Assembly: GCF_024448895.1 (NCBI RefSeq)
Contig: NZ_JAMOIC010000021.1
Location: forward strand, 1 to 64,000
DNA length: 64,000 nt
Direction of reading: 5' to 3'
Source: Stutzerimonas stutzeri
Lineage (GTDB): Bacteria; Pseudomonadota; Gammaproteobacteria; Pseudomonadales; Pseudomonadaceae
Shown here: in pieces, positions 27,150 to 35,064 of the stretch
Layout: every line of letters starts with the position of its first letter
How positions within the stretch are numbered: position 1 is the stretch's first letter
The notes under the pieces: generated by a model
Database searches by the model: none
The model's input: only the letters and a program-made list of their open reading frames with translations
What the model was told of the DNA's origin: nothing
Program-made: the position numbers and the translations under genes

Positions 27150-27653
27150 ATGGATCAACCCACAAGCGCAAACCCTTCTGAGGAACTACCGATCAGCGGC
27201 GGCAAGGACCTTCCCGGTTTCCATCAGGTGCTTGGCTATCGTCAGGTGTCCTGGACGGAAAACGAGGCGGTGATCGAGCTCGACGTGCAGGCCTGTCACC
27301 TGAACATGGGCGGCGTGCTTCACGGCGGAGTGATTACATCGCTGCTTGATGTGGTGCTGGCCGAAGCCGGCACCTACTGCCCTTATTCCGGCCGGGTGCG
27401 CAAAGCGATCACGCTGGTGCTCAACACCACCTTCACCGGGCAGTGCTCCGGTGGAGTGATCCGCGCCATCGGCAGGCGCCGCGCCGGGGGAAGCCGCATC
27501 TTCAACAGCTCGGGTGAAGTCCGTGACGCCGACGACCGGCTGCTTGCCATCGGCGAAGCGACGTTTCGTCTGCGTTCCGGCAGCGAGCAAGCGCAAGGCG
27601 TGCCCCTGGATTTCCTTACCCATAACAACAACAAGGAACACGGCGATGTATGA
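27150..27653 (+). CDS. PaaI-type hotdog thioesterase
   Basis: A 167-residue single hotdog-domain protein of the PaaI/acyl-CoA thioesterase family. The active-site region [25 protein letters not shown] (about residues 50-74) has the HGG core and the acidic residue in helix 1. These enzymes hydrolyse acyl- or aryl-CoA and can rescue CoA from dead-end intermediates. It is the first gene of the plus-strand catabolic operon, and its 3' end overlaps the acyl-CoA dehydrogenase start by 8 bp. Confidence 0.87.
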   Translation: MDQPTSANPSEELPISGGKDLPGFHQVLGYRQVSWTENEAVIELDVQACHLNMGGVLHGGVITSLLDVVLAEAGTYCPYSGRVRKAITLVLNTTFTGQCSGGVIRAIGRRRAGGSRIFNSSGEVRDADDRLLAIGEATFRLRSGSEQAQGVPLDFLTHNNNKEHGDV

Positions 27654-28857
27654 ACTGACCGGTAAAGCGCTGGAGCTCCAGCAACAGCTCACGGCATTCA
27701 TGGACGAGCATATCTACCCCAACGAGCACGTTTTCCATGAGCAGGTCGCCACGGCCAGCAATCGCTGGGCGCCACCGCCGATTCTTGAAGAGCTGAAGCT
27801 CAAGGCCCGGGCGCAGGGCTTGTGGAACCTGTTTCTCCCGGAAAGTGAACATGGCGCCGGACTGTCCAATTTCGAGTACGCCCATCTCTGCGAAATCATG
27901 GGCCGCTCCCATGTTGCGTCCGAAGTCTTCAACTGCTCCGCACCGGATACCGGCAACATGGAAGTGCTCGCGCGCTACGGCACCCCGGAGCAGCAGGAAC
28001 AATGGCTCAAGCCGTTGCTTGAGGGCGAAATACGCTCCTGCTTTTCAATGACCGAACCCGAGGTGGCTTCGTCCGATGCCACCAATATCGCCTGCGAAAT
28101 CCGTCGCGACGGTGATGAATACGTCATCAACGGGCGCAAATGGTGGTCGTCCGGAGCGATGACCACGACCTGCAAGATCGCCATCGTCATGGGCAAGACC
28201 GACCCCGGCGCGGAACGGCATCGCCAGCAATCGATGATCCTCGTTCCGCTGGACACCCCAGGCGTCGAGATCATTCGGGCGCTCAACGTGTTCGGTTACG
28301 ACCACGCACCCCACGGGCACGCCGAAATCCACTACGACAACGTTCGCGTACCGGCCAGCAACATGCTGCTCGGTGAAGGCCGTGGTTTCGAAATCGCACA
28401 GGGGCGTCTTGGCCCGGGCCGTATCCACCATTGCATGCGCACCATCGGCGTGGCCGAGCGGGCCTTGCAGGCCATGTGTGAGCGCGTACATGAGCGGGTT
28501 GCTTTCGGCAAACCGCTGTCGGACTTCGACTCGATCCGCAAAGACATCGCCCGCTCGCGCATCGAGATCGAACAGACACGCCTGCTGACGCTGAAAGCCG
28601 CGCGGATGATGGACACCGTCGGCAACAAGGTGGCGCGGCAGGAGATCGCCATGATCAAGGCTGCGGCCCCGAGCATGGCGCTGCGCGTGCTGGACCGTGC
28701 GATCCAGGTCCATGGCGCCAAGGGCGTCTCTCAGGACAGCTTTCTCGCTGCTGCCTGGGCCCACCAACGGACGCTGCGACTGGCCGACGGCCCGGACGAA
28801 GTGCATCTGGACACCATCGCCAAGCTCGAATTGAAGAACTATTCCAGCAAGCGCTGA
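27646..28857 (+). CDS. ACAD10/11-type acyl-CoA dehydrogenase
   Basis: A 403-residue flavoprotein of the acyl-CoA dehydrogenase family. The segments [31 protein letters not shown] and [12 protein letters not shown] match the mammalian ACAD10/ACAD11 subgroup and LvaC of P. putida rather than classical beta-oxidation dehydrogenases. The C-terminal segment that in classical enzymes reads YEGT with the catalytic Glu is here LADGPDEVH, as in the ACAD11 group, so simple alpha-beta dehydrogenation is doubtful. The known members act with a kinase on 4-hydroxyacyl-CoA to move it toward 3-hydroxyacyl-CoA. The partner kinase is encoded two genes downstream. Start 27646 lies inside the thioesterase 3' end; the longer frame upstream has no family sequence. 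Confidence 0.9.
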   Translation: MYELTGKALELQQQLTAFMDEHIYPNEHVFHEQVATASNRWAPPPILEELKLKARAQGLWNLFLPESEHGAGLSNFEYAHLCEIMGRSHVASEVFNCSAPDTGNMEVLARYGTPEQQEQWLKPLLEGEIRSCFSMTEPEVASSDATNIACEIRRDGDEYVINGRKWWSSGAMTTTCKIAIVMGKTDPGAERHRQQSMILVPLDTPGVEIIRALNVFGYDHAPHGHAEIHYDNVRVPASNMLLGEGRGFEIAQGRLGPGRIHHCMRTIGVAERALQAMCERVHERVAFGKPLSDFDSIRKDIARSRIEIEQTRLLTLKAARMMDTVGNKVARQEIAMIKAAAPSMALRVLDRAIQVHGAKGVSQDSFLAAAWAHQRTLRLADGPDEVHLDTIAKLELKNYSSKR

Positions 28858-28892
28858 GCGCCTGATAACACCAACAAGAAGGACGAAGCCAG

Positions 28893-29660
28893 ATGACCAA
28901 TCCGCTGTTCGATCTGACCGGAAAGGTGGCACTGATTACCGGCTCCACCCGCGGCATCGGCCGCTCCATTGCCGAGGAAATGGCCAAATGCGGCGCGCGG
29001 GTCGTGATTTCCAGCCGCAAAGCTGACGCCTGCGACGCCGTTGCCGCTGAGCTGAATGCCGCTGGCTACGAGGCCATCGCAGTGCCTTGCCATGTGGGTC
29101 GCAAGGAAGACCTGCAGCGGCTGGTAGACACGACCCTGCAAACCTGGGGACGCATCGACGTGCTGGTCTGTAACGCGGCCACCAATCCGGTATACGGCCC
29201 CACCGGCGAGCTGACCGACGACGCCTGGGACAAGATCATGGACACCAACGTCAAGGGCACCTTCTGGCTCTCGAACATGGTGTTGCCGCAGATGGCCGAG
29301 CGTGGCGAGGGGGTGGTGATCATGCTTTCCAGCATTGCCGGATTGCGCGGCAACACTGTGATCGGCACCTATGGTGTATCCAAGGCGGCCGAGGCGGCGC
29401 TGGCCCGCAATCTCGCGGCCGAGTGGGGCCCCAAGGGCATCCGCGTCAATGCTATTGCACCGGGGCTCGTACGTACCGATTTCGCCAAAGCGTTGCTGGA
29501 TGATCCGGAGCGGGTCCGCCGCGCCGCAGAAAAAACGCCGTTGCGCCGGATTGGTGAACCGGTGGATATCGCCGGCCTTGCTGTATTTCTGGCAGCGCCC
29601 GCCAGCGCCTATATCACCGGCCAGGTGATCGTTGCAGACGGCGGTGAAACTGCATGCTGA
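28893..29660 (+). CDS. SDR family oxidoreductase
   Basis: A 255-residue classical short-chain dehydrogenase: cofactor motif TGSTRGIG (17-24), NAAT in the centre (residues about 93-96), catalytic Ser in SSIAG and YGVSK for the Tyr-Lys pair, and a C-terminal VADGGETAC. The cofactor could be NAD or NADP. In the levulinate pathway an SDR (LvaD) reduces 4-oxoacyl-CoA to 4-hydroxyacyl-CoA, which would fit the place between dehydrogenase and kinase genes; other hydroxy/oxo pairs are possible. AAGGACG ribosome binding site. Confidence 0.88.
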   Translation: MTNPLFDLTGKVALITGSTRGIGRSIAEEMAKCGARVVISSRKADACDAVAAELNAAGYEAIAVPCHVGRKEDLQRLVDTTLQTWGRIDVLVCNAATNPVYGPTGELTDDAWDKIMDTNVKGTFWLSNMVLPQMAERGEGVVIMLSSIAGLRGNTVIGTYGVSKAAEAALARNLAAEWGPKGIRVNAIAPGLVRTDFAKALLDDPERVRRAAEKTPLRRIGEPVDIAGLAVFLAAPASAYITGQVIVADGGETAC

Positions 29661-29670
29661 GGGCGTGGCA

Positions 29671-30741
29671 ATGAACGAACCCGAGCTGATCGACGTACTG
29701 CCGGCGCATCGGTTAGATGAACCGGCGCTGGCGCGATACCTGCGCAACCACCTGCCAGGCATTGGCGACGAACTGAATGTTCGCCAGTTTCAGGGCGGGC
29801 AGTCCAACCCCACTTATTTGTTGGAAAGCGCCGGGCGGCGTTACGTGTTGCGCAAGAAACCGCCGGGCAAGGTGCTGCCGTCGGCGCACATGGTCGAGCG
29901 CGAATACAAGGTGATCCGCGCGCTTTCGGAACACAGCCGCGTGCCGGTGCCCTCGGTGCATCTCTTATGCGAAGACGAAACCGTAATCGGCACCGCTTTC
30001 TATGTCATGGATCACGTCGAAGGGCGGATCTTCAGCCATCCGGCGCTGGACGAGTTGGCTGTTGCCGAGCGCGAGCCGATTCACATGGCAGCCATCGATA
30101 CGCTGGCCGCATTGCATCAGGTCGACGTAGAGGCCGTGGGGCTGGGTGATTTCGGCAAGGCCCAAGGGTATTTCGCCCGTCAGGTAAAGCGCTGGTCCGG
30201 TCAGTATCAGGCGTCCCGCACCGACGACATGCCGTCGATGGAAAGTCTCATGCAATGGCTGCCGGAGCAGATCCCGCAGCGTGACGAATGCGCCATCGCC
30301 CATGGAGATTACCGACTAGGCAATCTGATCTTCGATCCAGCCGAGCCAAGGGTAGCGGCGATTCTCGACTGGGAGCTTTCCACCATCGGTCATCCACTGG
30401 CGGACCTTGCTTACTTCTGCCTGCCGTATCACTTGCCTGCTGGCGTGGAGGGCTTGCGCGGCTTGGTCGGGCTCGATCTGCAGGCGTTGGGTATTCCGTC
30501 CGAGCAGCAGGTGCTGGCGCGTTACTGCCAGCAGAGCGGACGCGGTTCCATTGCTGACTGGCATGTCTTCGTCGCGTTTTCGCTGTTCCGGCTCGCGGCG
30601 ATTCTTCAGGGTGTGTACGCGCGGGCCTTGCAGGGCAATGCCAGTAATGCCGATGCGTTGCAGGTCGGGCAGCGCGCCGGTCTGCTTGCCGACGCCGGTT
30701 GGCGGATCGCCCAGAGCGGCGGCAGCGGGGTGACCCCATGA
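29671..30741 (+). CDS. APH-type phosphotransferase (ACAD11 kinase-domain-like, LvaA-like)
   Basis: A 356-residue kinase of the aminoglycoside phosphotransferase/choline kinase fold. The catalytic loop HGDYRLGN (211-218) has Asp213 and Asn218, and the metal-binding Asp233 lies in ILDWELS. The N-terminal nucleotide loop is GGQSNPTY (42-49). It is closest in pattern to the kinase domain of mammalian ACAD10/11 and to LvaA, which phosphorylate the 4-hydroxyl of 4-hydroxyacyl-CoA, not to antibiotic kinases. The stop overlaps the surE start by 4 bp. No LvaB-like small subunit gene is present. Confidence 0.87.
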   Translation: MNEPELIDVLPAHRLDEPALARYLRNHLPGIGDELNVRQFQGGQSNPTYLLESAGRRYVLRKKPPGKVLPSAHMVEREYKVIRALSEHSRVPVPSVHLLCEDETVIGTAFYVMDHVEGRIFSHPALDELAVAEREPIHMAAIDTLAALHQVDVEAVGLGDFGKAQGYFARQVKRWSGQYQASRTDDMPSMESLMQWLPEQIPQRDECAIAHGDYRLGNLIFDPAEPRVAAILDWELSTIGHPLADLAYFCLPYHLPAGVEGLRGLVGLDLQALGIPSEQQVLARYCQQSGRGSIADWHVFVAFSLFRLAAILQGVYARALQGNASNADALQVGQRAGLLADAGWRIAQSGGSGVTP

Positions 30742-31541
30742 ATGCGCCGTTGCTGCGTCGTGTCCTGCTGACCAACGATGACGGCATTGCCGCGCCGGGT
30801 CTGGCATTGCTCGAACGAATCGCCGCGCAACTGGCAGAGGAAGTCTGGGTAGTCGCGCCCGAGCACGACCAGAGCGGCACAGGACAGGGCATCTCGGTGC
30901 ATGCGCCGTTGCGCGTGTATCACCATGGCGAGCGGCGCTTCGCCGTTTCCGGCACACCGTCCGACTGCGTGATGTTCGCAATGGCCGAATGGCTGCAGGA
31001 CTCGCCGCCTGACTTGGTGCTGTCCGGCGTCAACAGCGGAGCGAATATCGGCGACTCGGTGCCTTACTCGGGCACCCTCGGTGCGGTTCTCAGCGCCGAC
31101 CTGCTCGGTGTGCCGGCCATCGGTCTTAGCCAGGCCTTTCTGGACCGCACACTGATCGACTGGTCCTGCGTAGAAACCTACGCCGCCGTCACGATCCGCG
31201 CGCTCTGGGCGCGTCGTGAAGAAAACGGTTGTTGCTGGAATGTGAATTTCCCGGCTTGCCCGGCTGGCGCCGTCAGCCATCTGCGGATGACCCGGCAATC
31301 CCGCGGTTCGATCACCCGACCGCGTTTGCAGGCCGGCCACGATGGTCGCGGTCTGCCGTACTGGTGGCTTGGGTTCGAACACTCATCCGCCCATATCACC
31401 GACCCCGAACTCGACGTTACGGCGTTGCGCGCGAAACGCATCGCCATCACGCCGCTGCGCGATACCCGGTGCTGGCTCGAGTGGGGCGAAGAGCGGGCAC
31501 TGGCCGATCTGGCCGTCAATTGTGATTCAGGAGCTCAGTAA
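30738..31541 (+). CDS. surE: SurE family phosphatase within a catabolic operon
   Basis: A 267-residue phosphatase with the SurE metal-binding start VLLTNDDGIAAPGL (9-22) and the conserved segments VVAPEHDQSGTGQ, SGTPSDCV and SGVNSGANIG. SurE hydrolyses nucleoside 5'/3' monophosphates and other phosphomonoesters. The usual surE lies with pcm and rpoS; this copy instead overlaps the kinase gene upstream (ATGA) and the ligase gene downstream (1 bp), so it is built into the pathway. It may remove a dead-end phosphoester or act on a phosphorylated intermediate; this is inference. Confidence 0.87.
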   Translation: MNAPLLRRVLLTNDDGIAAPGLALLERIAAQLAEEVWVVAPEHDQSGTGQGISVHAPLRVYHHGERRFAVSGTPSDCVMFAMAEWLQDSPPDLVLSGVNSGANIGDSVPYSGTLGAVLSADLLGVPAIGLSQAFLDRTLIDWSCVETYAAVTIRALWARREENGCCWNVNFPACPAGAVSHLRMTRQSRGSITRPRLQAGHDGRGLPYWWLGFEHSSAHITDPELDVTALRAKRIAITPLRDTRCWLEWGEERALADLAVNCDSGAQ

Positions 31542-33223
31542 TGTTCACTCGTCATCATGGGGTCTGGCCTGAAGATCTGCCCAAGCACCTGACCGTTCCG
31601 GAAACCAGCCTGTTCAACAATCTCGAAGTCTCCGCGCGCCGCTATCCGGACAAGACGGCGATCATCTTCTACGACACCCTGATCACCTACACCGAGCTGT
31701 TGCGCGAGGTTGAAGCGCTGGCCGGTTACCTGCAACACCTGGGCGTGGCCAAGGGTGATCGGGTGTTGCTGTACATGCAGAACTCGCCGCAGTTCACCAT
31801 CGCCTACTACGCGATCCTGCGCGCGGATGCCGTGGTGATCCCGGTCAACCCGATGAACCACAGCGCCGAGCTGGAGCACTACCTGCACGACACTGGCGCG
31901 GCCCTGTGCCTCTGTGGGCAGGAGCTCACCGGCTTTATCTCGCCCCTGGTCGGCACAGCGCAGTTGCGCCATGTCGTCGTTGCGGCTTACTCGGAATACC
32001 TTCGCCAGCCCACCGATCTTGCGCTGCCAGCCGAGGTGCGGGCACCAGCCGTAGCGCCGGCTTTCACTGGCGGCATCGCCTGGAGCGAAGCCCTGCGCGC
32101 CGGTCACAAGGCGGGATCGCACACGGCTGGTCCGGACGACCTGTGCGTGTTCCCTTACAGCTCAGGCACCACGGGCGCGCCGAAAGGCTGCATGCATACC
32201 CACCGCTCCGCCATGGCAACCATCATCCATCGCGTGGTCTGGACCAACAGCACCAGCGAATCGGTGATCCTCGCGACGCTGCCGTACTTTCACGTCACCG
32301 GCATGCAAGGCGCCATGAGCGGGCCGATCTACAACGGTGGCACCGCGGTCATCATGACCCGCTGGGACCGCACGGTCGCGGCCCAGCTGATCGAGCGACA
32401 CAAGGTGACCGGCTGGGTGAACATCGCCACCATGGCCATCGATTTCCTCTCCGATCCCGATGTCGAGCGCTACGACCTGTCCAGCCTGGTCAGTGTGGGT
32501 GGCGGTGGTGCCGCGATGCCCAAGGCCGTGGAGGAGAAGCTGCATCGGCTCACTGGTCTTCGTTATATCGAAGGCTATGGGCTGTCGGAAACCATTGCGG
32601 CCACCCACATCAACCCAGTGCCGCGACCCAAAGCGCAATGCCTCGGCATCCCGGTATTCGATGTTGACAGCCGCGTCATCGACCTGAGTGACCAGCGGGA
32701 GCTCGGCCCCAATGAAGTAGGCGAGATCGTCAGCCGCGGCCCGCAGCTGTTCCAGGGTTACTGGAACCGTCCGGAAGAGACCGAGCGCGCCTTCATCGAA
32801 CTGGACGGCCACAGGTTTTTCCGCACCGGCGATATGGGCTACTACGATGAAGAGGGCTATTTCTTCCTCGTCGACCGGGTCAAGCGGATGATCAACGCCT
32901 CCGGTTTCAAGGTCTGGCCATCGGAAGTCGAAAGCCTGATGTACCGCCACCCGGCGATTCAGGAGTGCTGCGTCATTTCCTGCCCCGATCCCAAGCGCGG
33001 CGAGACGGTTAAGGCCTGTGTGGTATTGCGCAACGGCCAGGCTGGGCTGGTCAGCGAGCAGGACATCATCGACTGGTGCAAGGCGGAAATGGCTGCCTAC
33101 AAGGCGCCGGTATACGTGGAGTTCGTCGCGTCGTTGCCACGTTCGTCAACCGGCAAGTTGATGTGGCGCACCTTGCAGGAAGAGGAGAACCGCAAACACG
33201 CCAGTCGCGCTCAAGAGGCCTGA
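31541..33223 (+). CDS. Acyl-CoA ligase (AMP-binding family)
   Basis: A 560-residue ANL-superfamily enzyme that activates a carboxylic acid with ATP and CoA. It shows the P-loop SSGTTGAPKGCMHTH (about 206-220), the YGLSE motif, the TGD core (FFRTGDMGYYDEEG) and the C-terminal catalytic Lys in SSTGKLMWR. It is similar in length and pattern to medium/long-chain fatty acid CoA ligases. Its start overlaps the surE stop by one base, so it belongs to the operon and probably carries out the first step, loading the substrate on CoA. Confidence 0.9.
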   Translation: MFTRHHGVWPEDLPKHLTVPETSLFNNLEVSARRYPDKTAIIFYDTLITYTELLREVEALAGYLQHLGVAKGDRVLLYMQNSPQFTIAYYAILRADAVVIPVNPMNHSAELEHYLHDTGAALCLCGQELTGFISPLVGTAQLRHVVVAAYSEYLRQPTDLALPAEVRAPAVAPAFTGGIAWSEALRAGHKAGSHTAGPDDLCVFPYSSGTTGAPKGCMHTHRSAMATIIHRVVWTNSTSESVILATLPYFHVTGMQGAMSGPIYNGGTAVIMTRWDRTVAAQLIERHKVTGWVNIATMAIDFLSDPDVERYDLSSLVSVGGGGAAMPKAVEEKLHRLTGLRYIEGYGLSETIAATHINPVPRPKAQCLGIPVFDVDSRVIDLSDQRELGPNEVGEIVSRGPQLFQGYWNRPEETERAFIELDGHRFFRTGDMGYYDEEGYFFLVDRVKRMINASGFKVWPSEVESLMYRHPAIQECCVISCPDPKRGETVKACVVLRNGQAGLVSEQDIIDWCKAEMAAYKAPVYVEFVASLPRSSTGKLMWRTLQEEENRKHASRAQEA

Positions 33224-33284
33224 GGACAGCGAATGAACGAGTGCCATGCGCCACGGGCACCTACGTAACCACTGGAGCAAAGCT

Positions 33285-34031
33285 ATGCAAGATTCAACTT
33301 CAACGAATCGGGAAGCGGAATGGCAGGTGCGCAAGGACCTCGCTGCAGCCTATCGCCTGGTGGCGCATTTCGGCTGGGACGATCTGGTGTTCACTCACCT
33401 GTCGGCACGCGTGCCGGGCCCAGAGCATCATTTCCTGATCAACCCCTACGGCCTGCTGTTTCAGGAGATCACGGCCTCGTCCCTGGTGAAAGTGGATCGC
33501 GAGGGTCAGATCGTCCAGAGCGGCAGCCTGCATCGTGTCAATCCGGCGGGCTTTACCATCCACAGCGCCATTCACATGGGGCGTGAAGATGCCGGCGCGG
33601 TGATGCATCTGCACGCCGCGGACGGTACGGCGGTTTCCGCCCACCGCGACGGCCTGCTGCCACTGAGTCAGACGGCGATGCTCTGTCTCGATCACATCAG
33701 TTACCACGAATACGAAGGCGTCGCGCTGGATCTGACCGAGCGCGAGCGGTTGATCCGCGACCTGGGCAGCAAGCAAATGATGATCTTGCGCAATCATGGT
33801 GTGCTCACCGCTGGTAGCACCGTCGCCGAAGCCTTCACCTACCTGTATTTCCTGATGAAGGCCTGTGAGATCCAGGTGCGCGCCCAGTCGTGCGGGCCGA
33901 CGCACATGCCCTCGGCTGCAGCCATCGAAACGACCCGTCAGCAATCGGCTGAACTCGGCATGGCCGCCAAGCTCACCTGGCCAGCCCTGTTGCGTCTGCT
34001 GGAGGCCAACGGCCACGTCTATGCGATTTAG
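33285..34031 (+). CDS. Class II aldolase/adducin family protein
   Basis: A 248-residue protein with the zinc site of class II aldolases: the segment VMHLHAADGTAVSAH carries two His ligands and RNHGVLTAG the third. The N-terminal GWDDLVFTHLSAR and FLINPYGLLFQEI stretches are typical of the adducin-like subgroup, in which aldolase activity is often unproven. The frame opens 13 codons earlier, but the ATG at 33285 has a GGAG at suitable distance. It lies 61 bp after the ligase gene and is probably co-transcribed. Confidence 0.85.
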   Translation: MQDSTSTNREAEWQVRKDLAAAYRLVAHFGWDDLVFTHLSARVPGPEHHFLINPYGLLFQEITASSLVKVDREGQIVQSGSLHRVNPAGFTIHSAIHMGREDAGAVMHLHAADGTAVSAHRDGLLPLSQTAMLCLDHISYHEYEGVALDLTERERLIRDLGSKQMMILRNHGVLTAGSTVAEAFTYLYFLMKACEIQVRAQSCGPTHMPSAAAIETTRQQSAELGMAAKLTWPALLRLLEANGHVYAI

Positions 34032-34103
34032 CGGTAGGCTGAGGCGATCACTTGTCCGCCCCCGAGGCGGACGGTCATTCATCCGAGCAAAAGCAGAACG
34101 CCC

Positions 34104-35033
34104 ATGAAAATCCTCTTTGGTGCCGCCGATCCCAAGCCCGAGCGCTGGACCAGTCTGATCCAGCAGCATCTGCCTGAGGCTGACATTCAGGTCTGGCATT
34201 CGGACATGCCGAGCTGCGGGGCCGACTACGCCATCGTCTGGCATCCGCCGGCCGCGCTGTTCGACAAGGAGCCTCATCTCAAAGCCGTGTTCAACCTGGG
34301 CGCGGGCGTCGATGCGTTGGTCCAGGTGCCCAACCTGCCGCGCGACATTCCGGTGGTGCGTCTTGAGGACGCTGGTATGTCCGTGCAGATGGCTGAGTAC
34401 GTCGCTTATCACGCAATCGGCATCAGCCGGGACATGGATTTTTACCGTGAGCAACAAGCCGAGAAGCAATGGAAACTGCGACGCCCCATCGAACGCAGCG
34501 AGTGGCCCATCGGCGTGCTCGGCCTCGGCCAGATCGGCCAGCGTGTCGCCCGCACACTGGCCGGGCTGGATTACCCGGTGAGCGGCTGGGCTCGCTCCGC
34601 GCATGCTCTGGACGGCGTACGCAGCTTTGCCGGCGCTGCCGAACTCGACGGCTTTCTTGGCGAGACACGCGTGCTGGTCAACATGCTGCCCTTGACCGAG
34701 AGCACGCGAGACCTCATCGACTATTCATTGCTCGCGAAGCTCAGGCCCGACGCCGTGGTGATCAATGTCGGTCGCGGCGAACATCTGGTAGACGAGGATC
34801 TTTGCCGAGCTATTGAAGAGGGGCGAGTCGCGCGCGCCGTGCTCGATGTGTTTCGTGAGGAGCCGCTGCCTACGTCGCACCCGTTCTGGCAGATGCCGCA
34901 GGTCACCATCACGCCCCACGTCTCGGCGCGCACCTTGCGCGAGGCCACCATTGCTCAGATCACCGACAAGATTCTCGCCCTGGAACAAGGGCAGTCCATC
35001 AGCGGCATCGTCGACGTCCAGCGCGGCTATTGA
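34104..35033 (+). CDS. D-2-hydroxyacid dehydrogenase, GhrA-like
   Basis: A 309-residue dehydrogenase of the D-isomer 2-hydroxyacid family. The NAD(P)-binding motif GLGQIGQRVA is near residues 139-148; the catalytic Arg, Glu and His appear in NVGRGEH, DVFREEPLP and TPHVSA. The pattern is that of GhrA, the glyoxylate/hydroxypyruvate reductase A. It could remove glyoxylate, pyruvate-like or other 2-oxo acids made by the pathway. Last gene of the plus-strand series; it converges on a second ligase gene. Confidence 0.87.
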   Translation: MKILFGAADPKPERWTSLIQQHLPEADIQVWHSDMPSCGADYAIVWHPPAALFDKEPHLKAVFNLGAGVDALVQVPNLPRDIPVVRLEDAGMSVQMAEYVAYHAIGISRDMDFYREQQAEKQWKLRRPIERSEWPIGVLGLGQIGQRVARTLAGLDYPVSGWARSAHALDGVRSFAGAAELDGFLGETRVLVNMLPLTESTRDLIDYSLLAKLRPDAVVINVGRGEHLVDEDLCRAIEEGRVARAVLDVFREEPLPTSHPFWQMPQVTITPHVSARTLREATIAQITDKILALEQGQSISGIVDVQRGY

Positions 35034-35064
35034 TCCATTCCGTCACGGCGCAGGCGGGCGTCCT

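Noticed and set aside
26870-27181. A 103-codon open frame upstream of the thioesterase gene
   Set aside because: Composition is unlike the neighbours' proteins, no ribosome binding site is seen, and it overlaps the thioesterase start.
29671-30741. The APH-type kinase considered as an aminoglycoside resistance gene
   Set aside because: Its sequence pattern and operon context match the ACAD11/LvaA kinases, not antibiotic-modifying enzymes.
33300-34604. A 434-codon open frame antisense to the class II aldolase and GhrA-like genes
   Set aside because: It crosses two well-supported genes and shows no family sequence.
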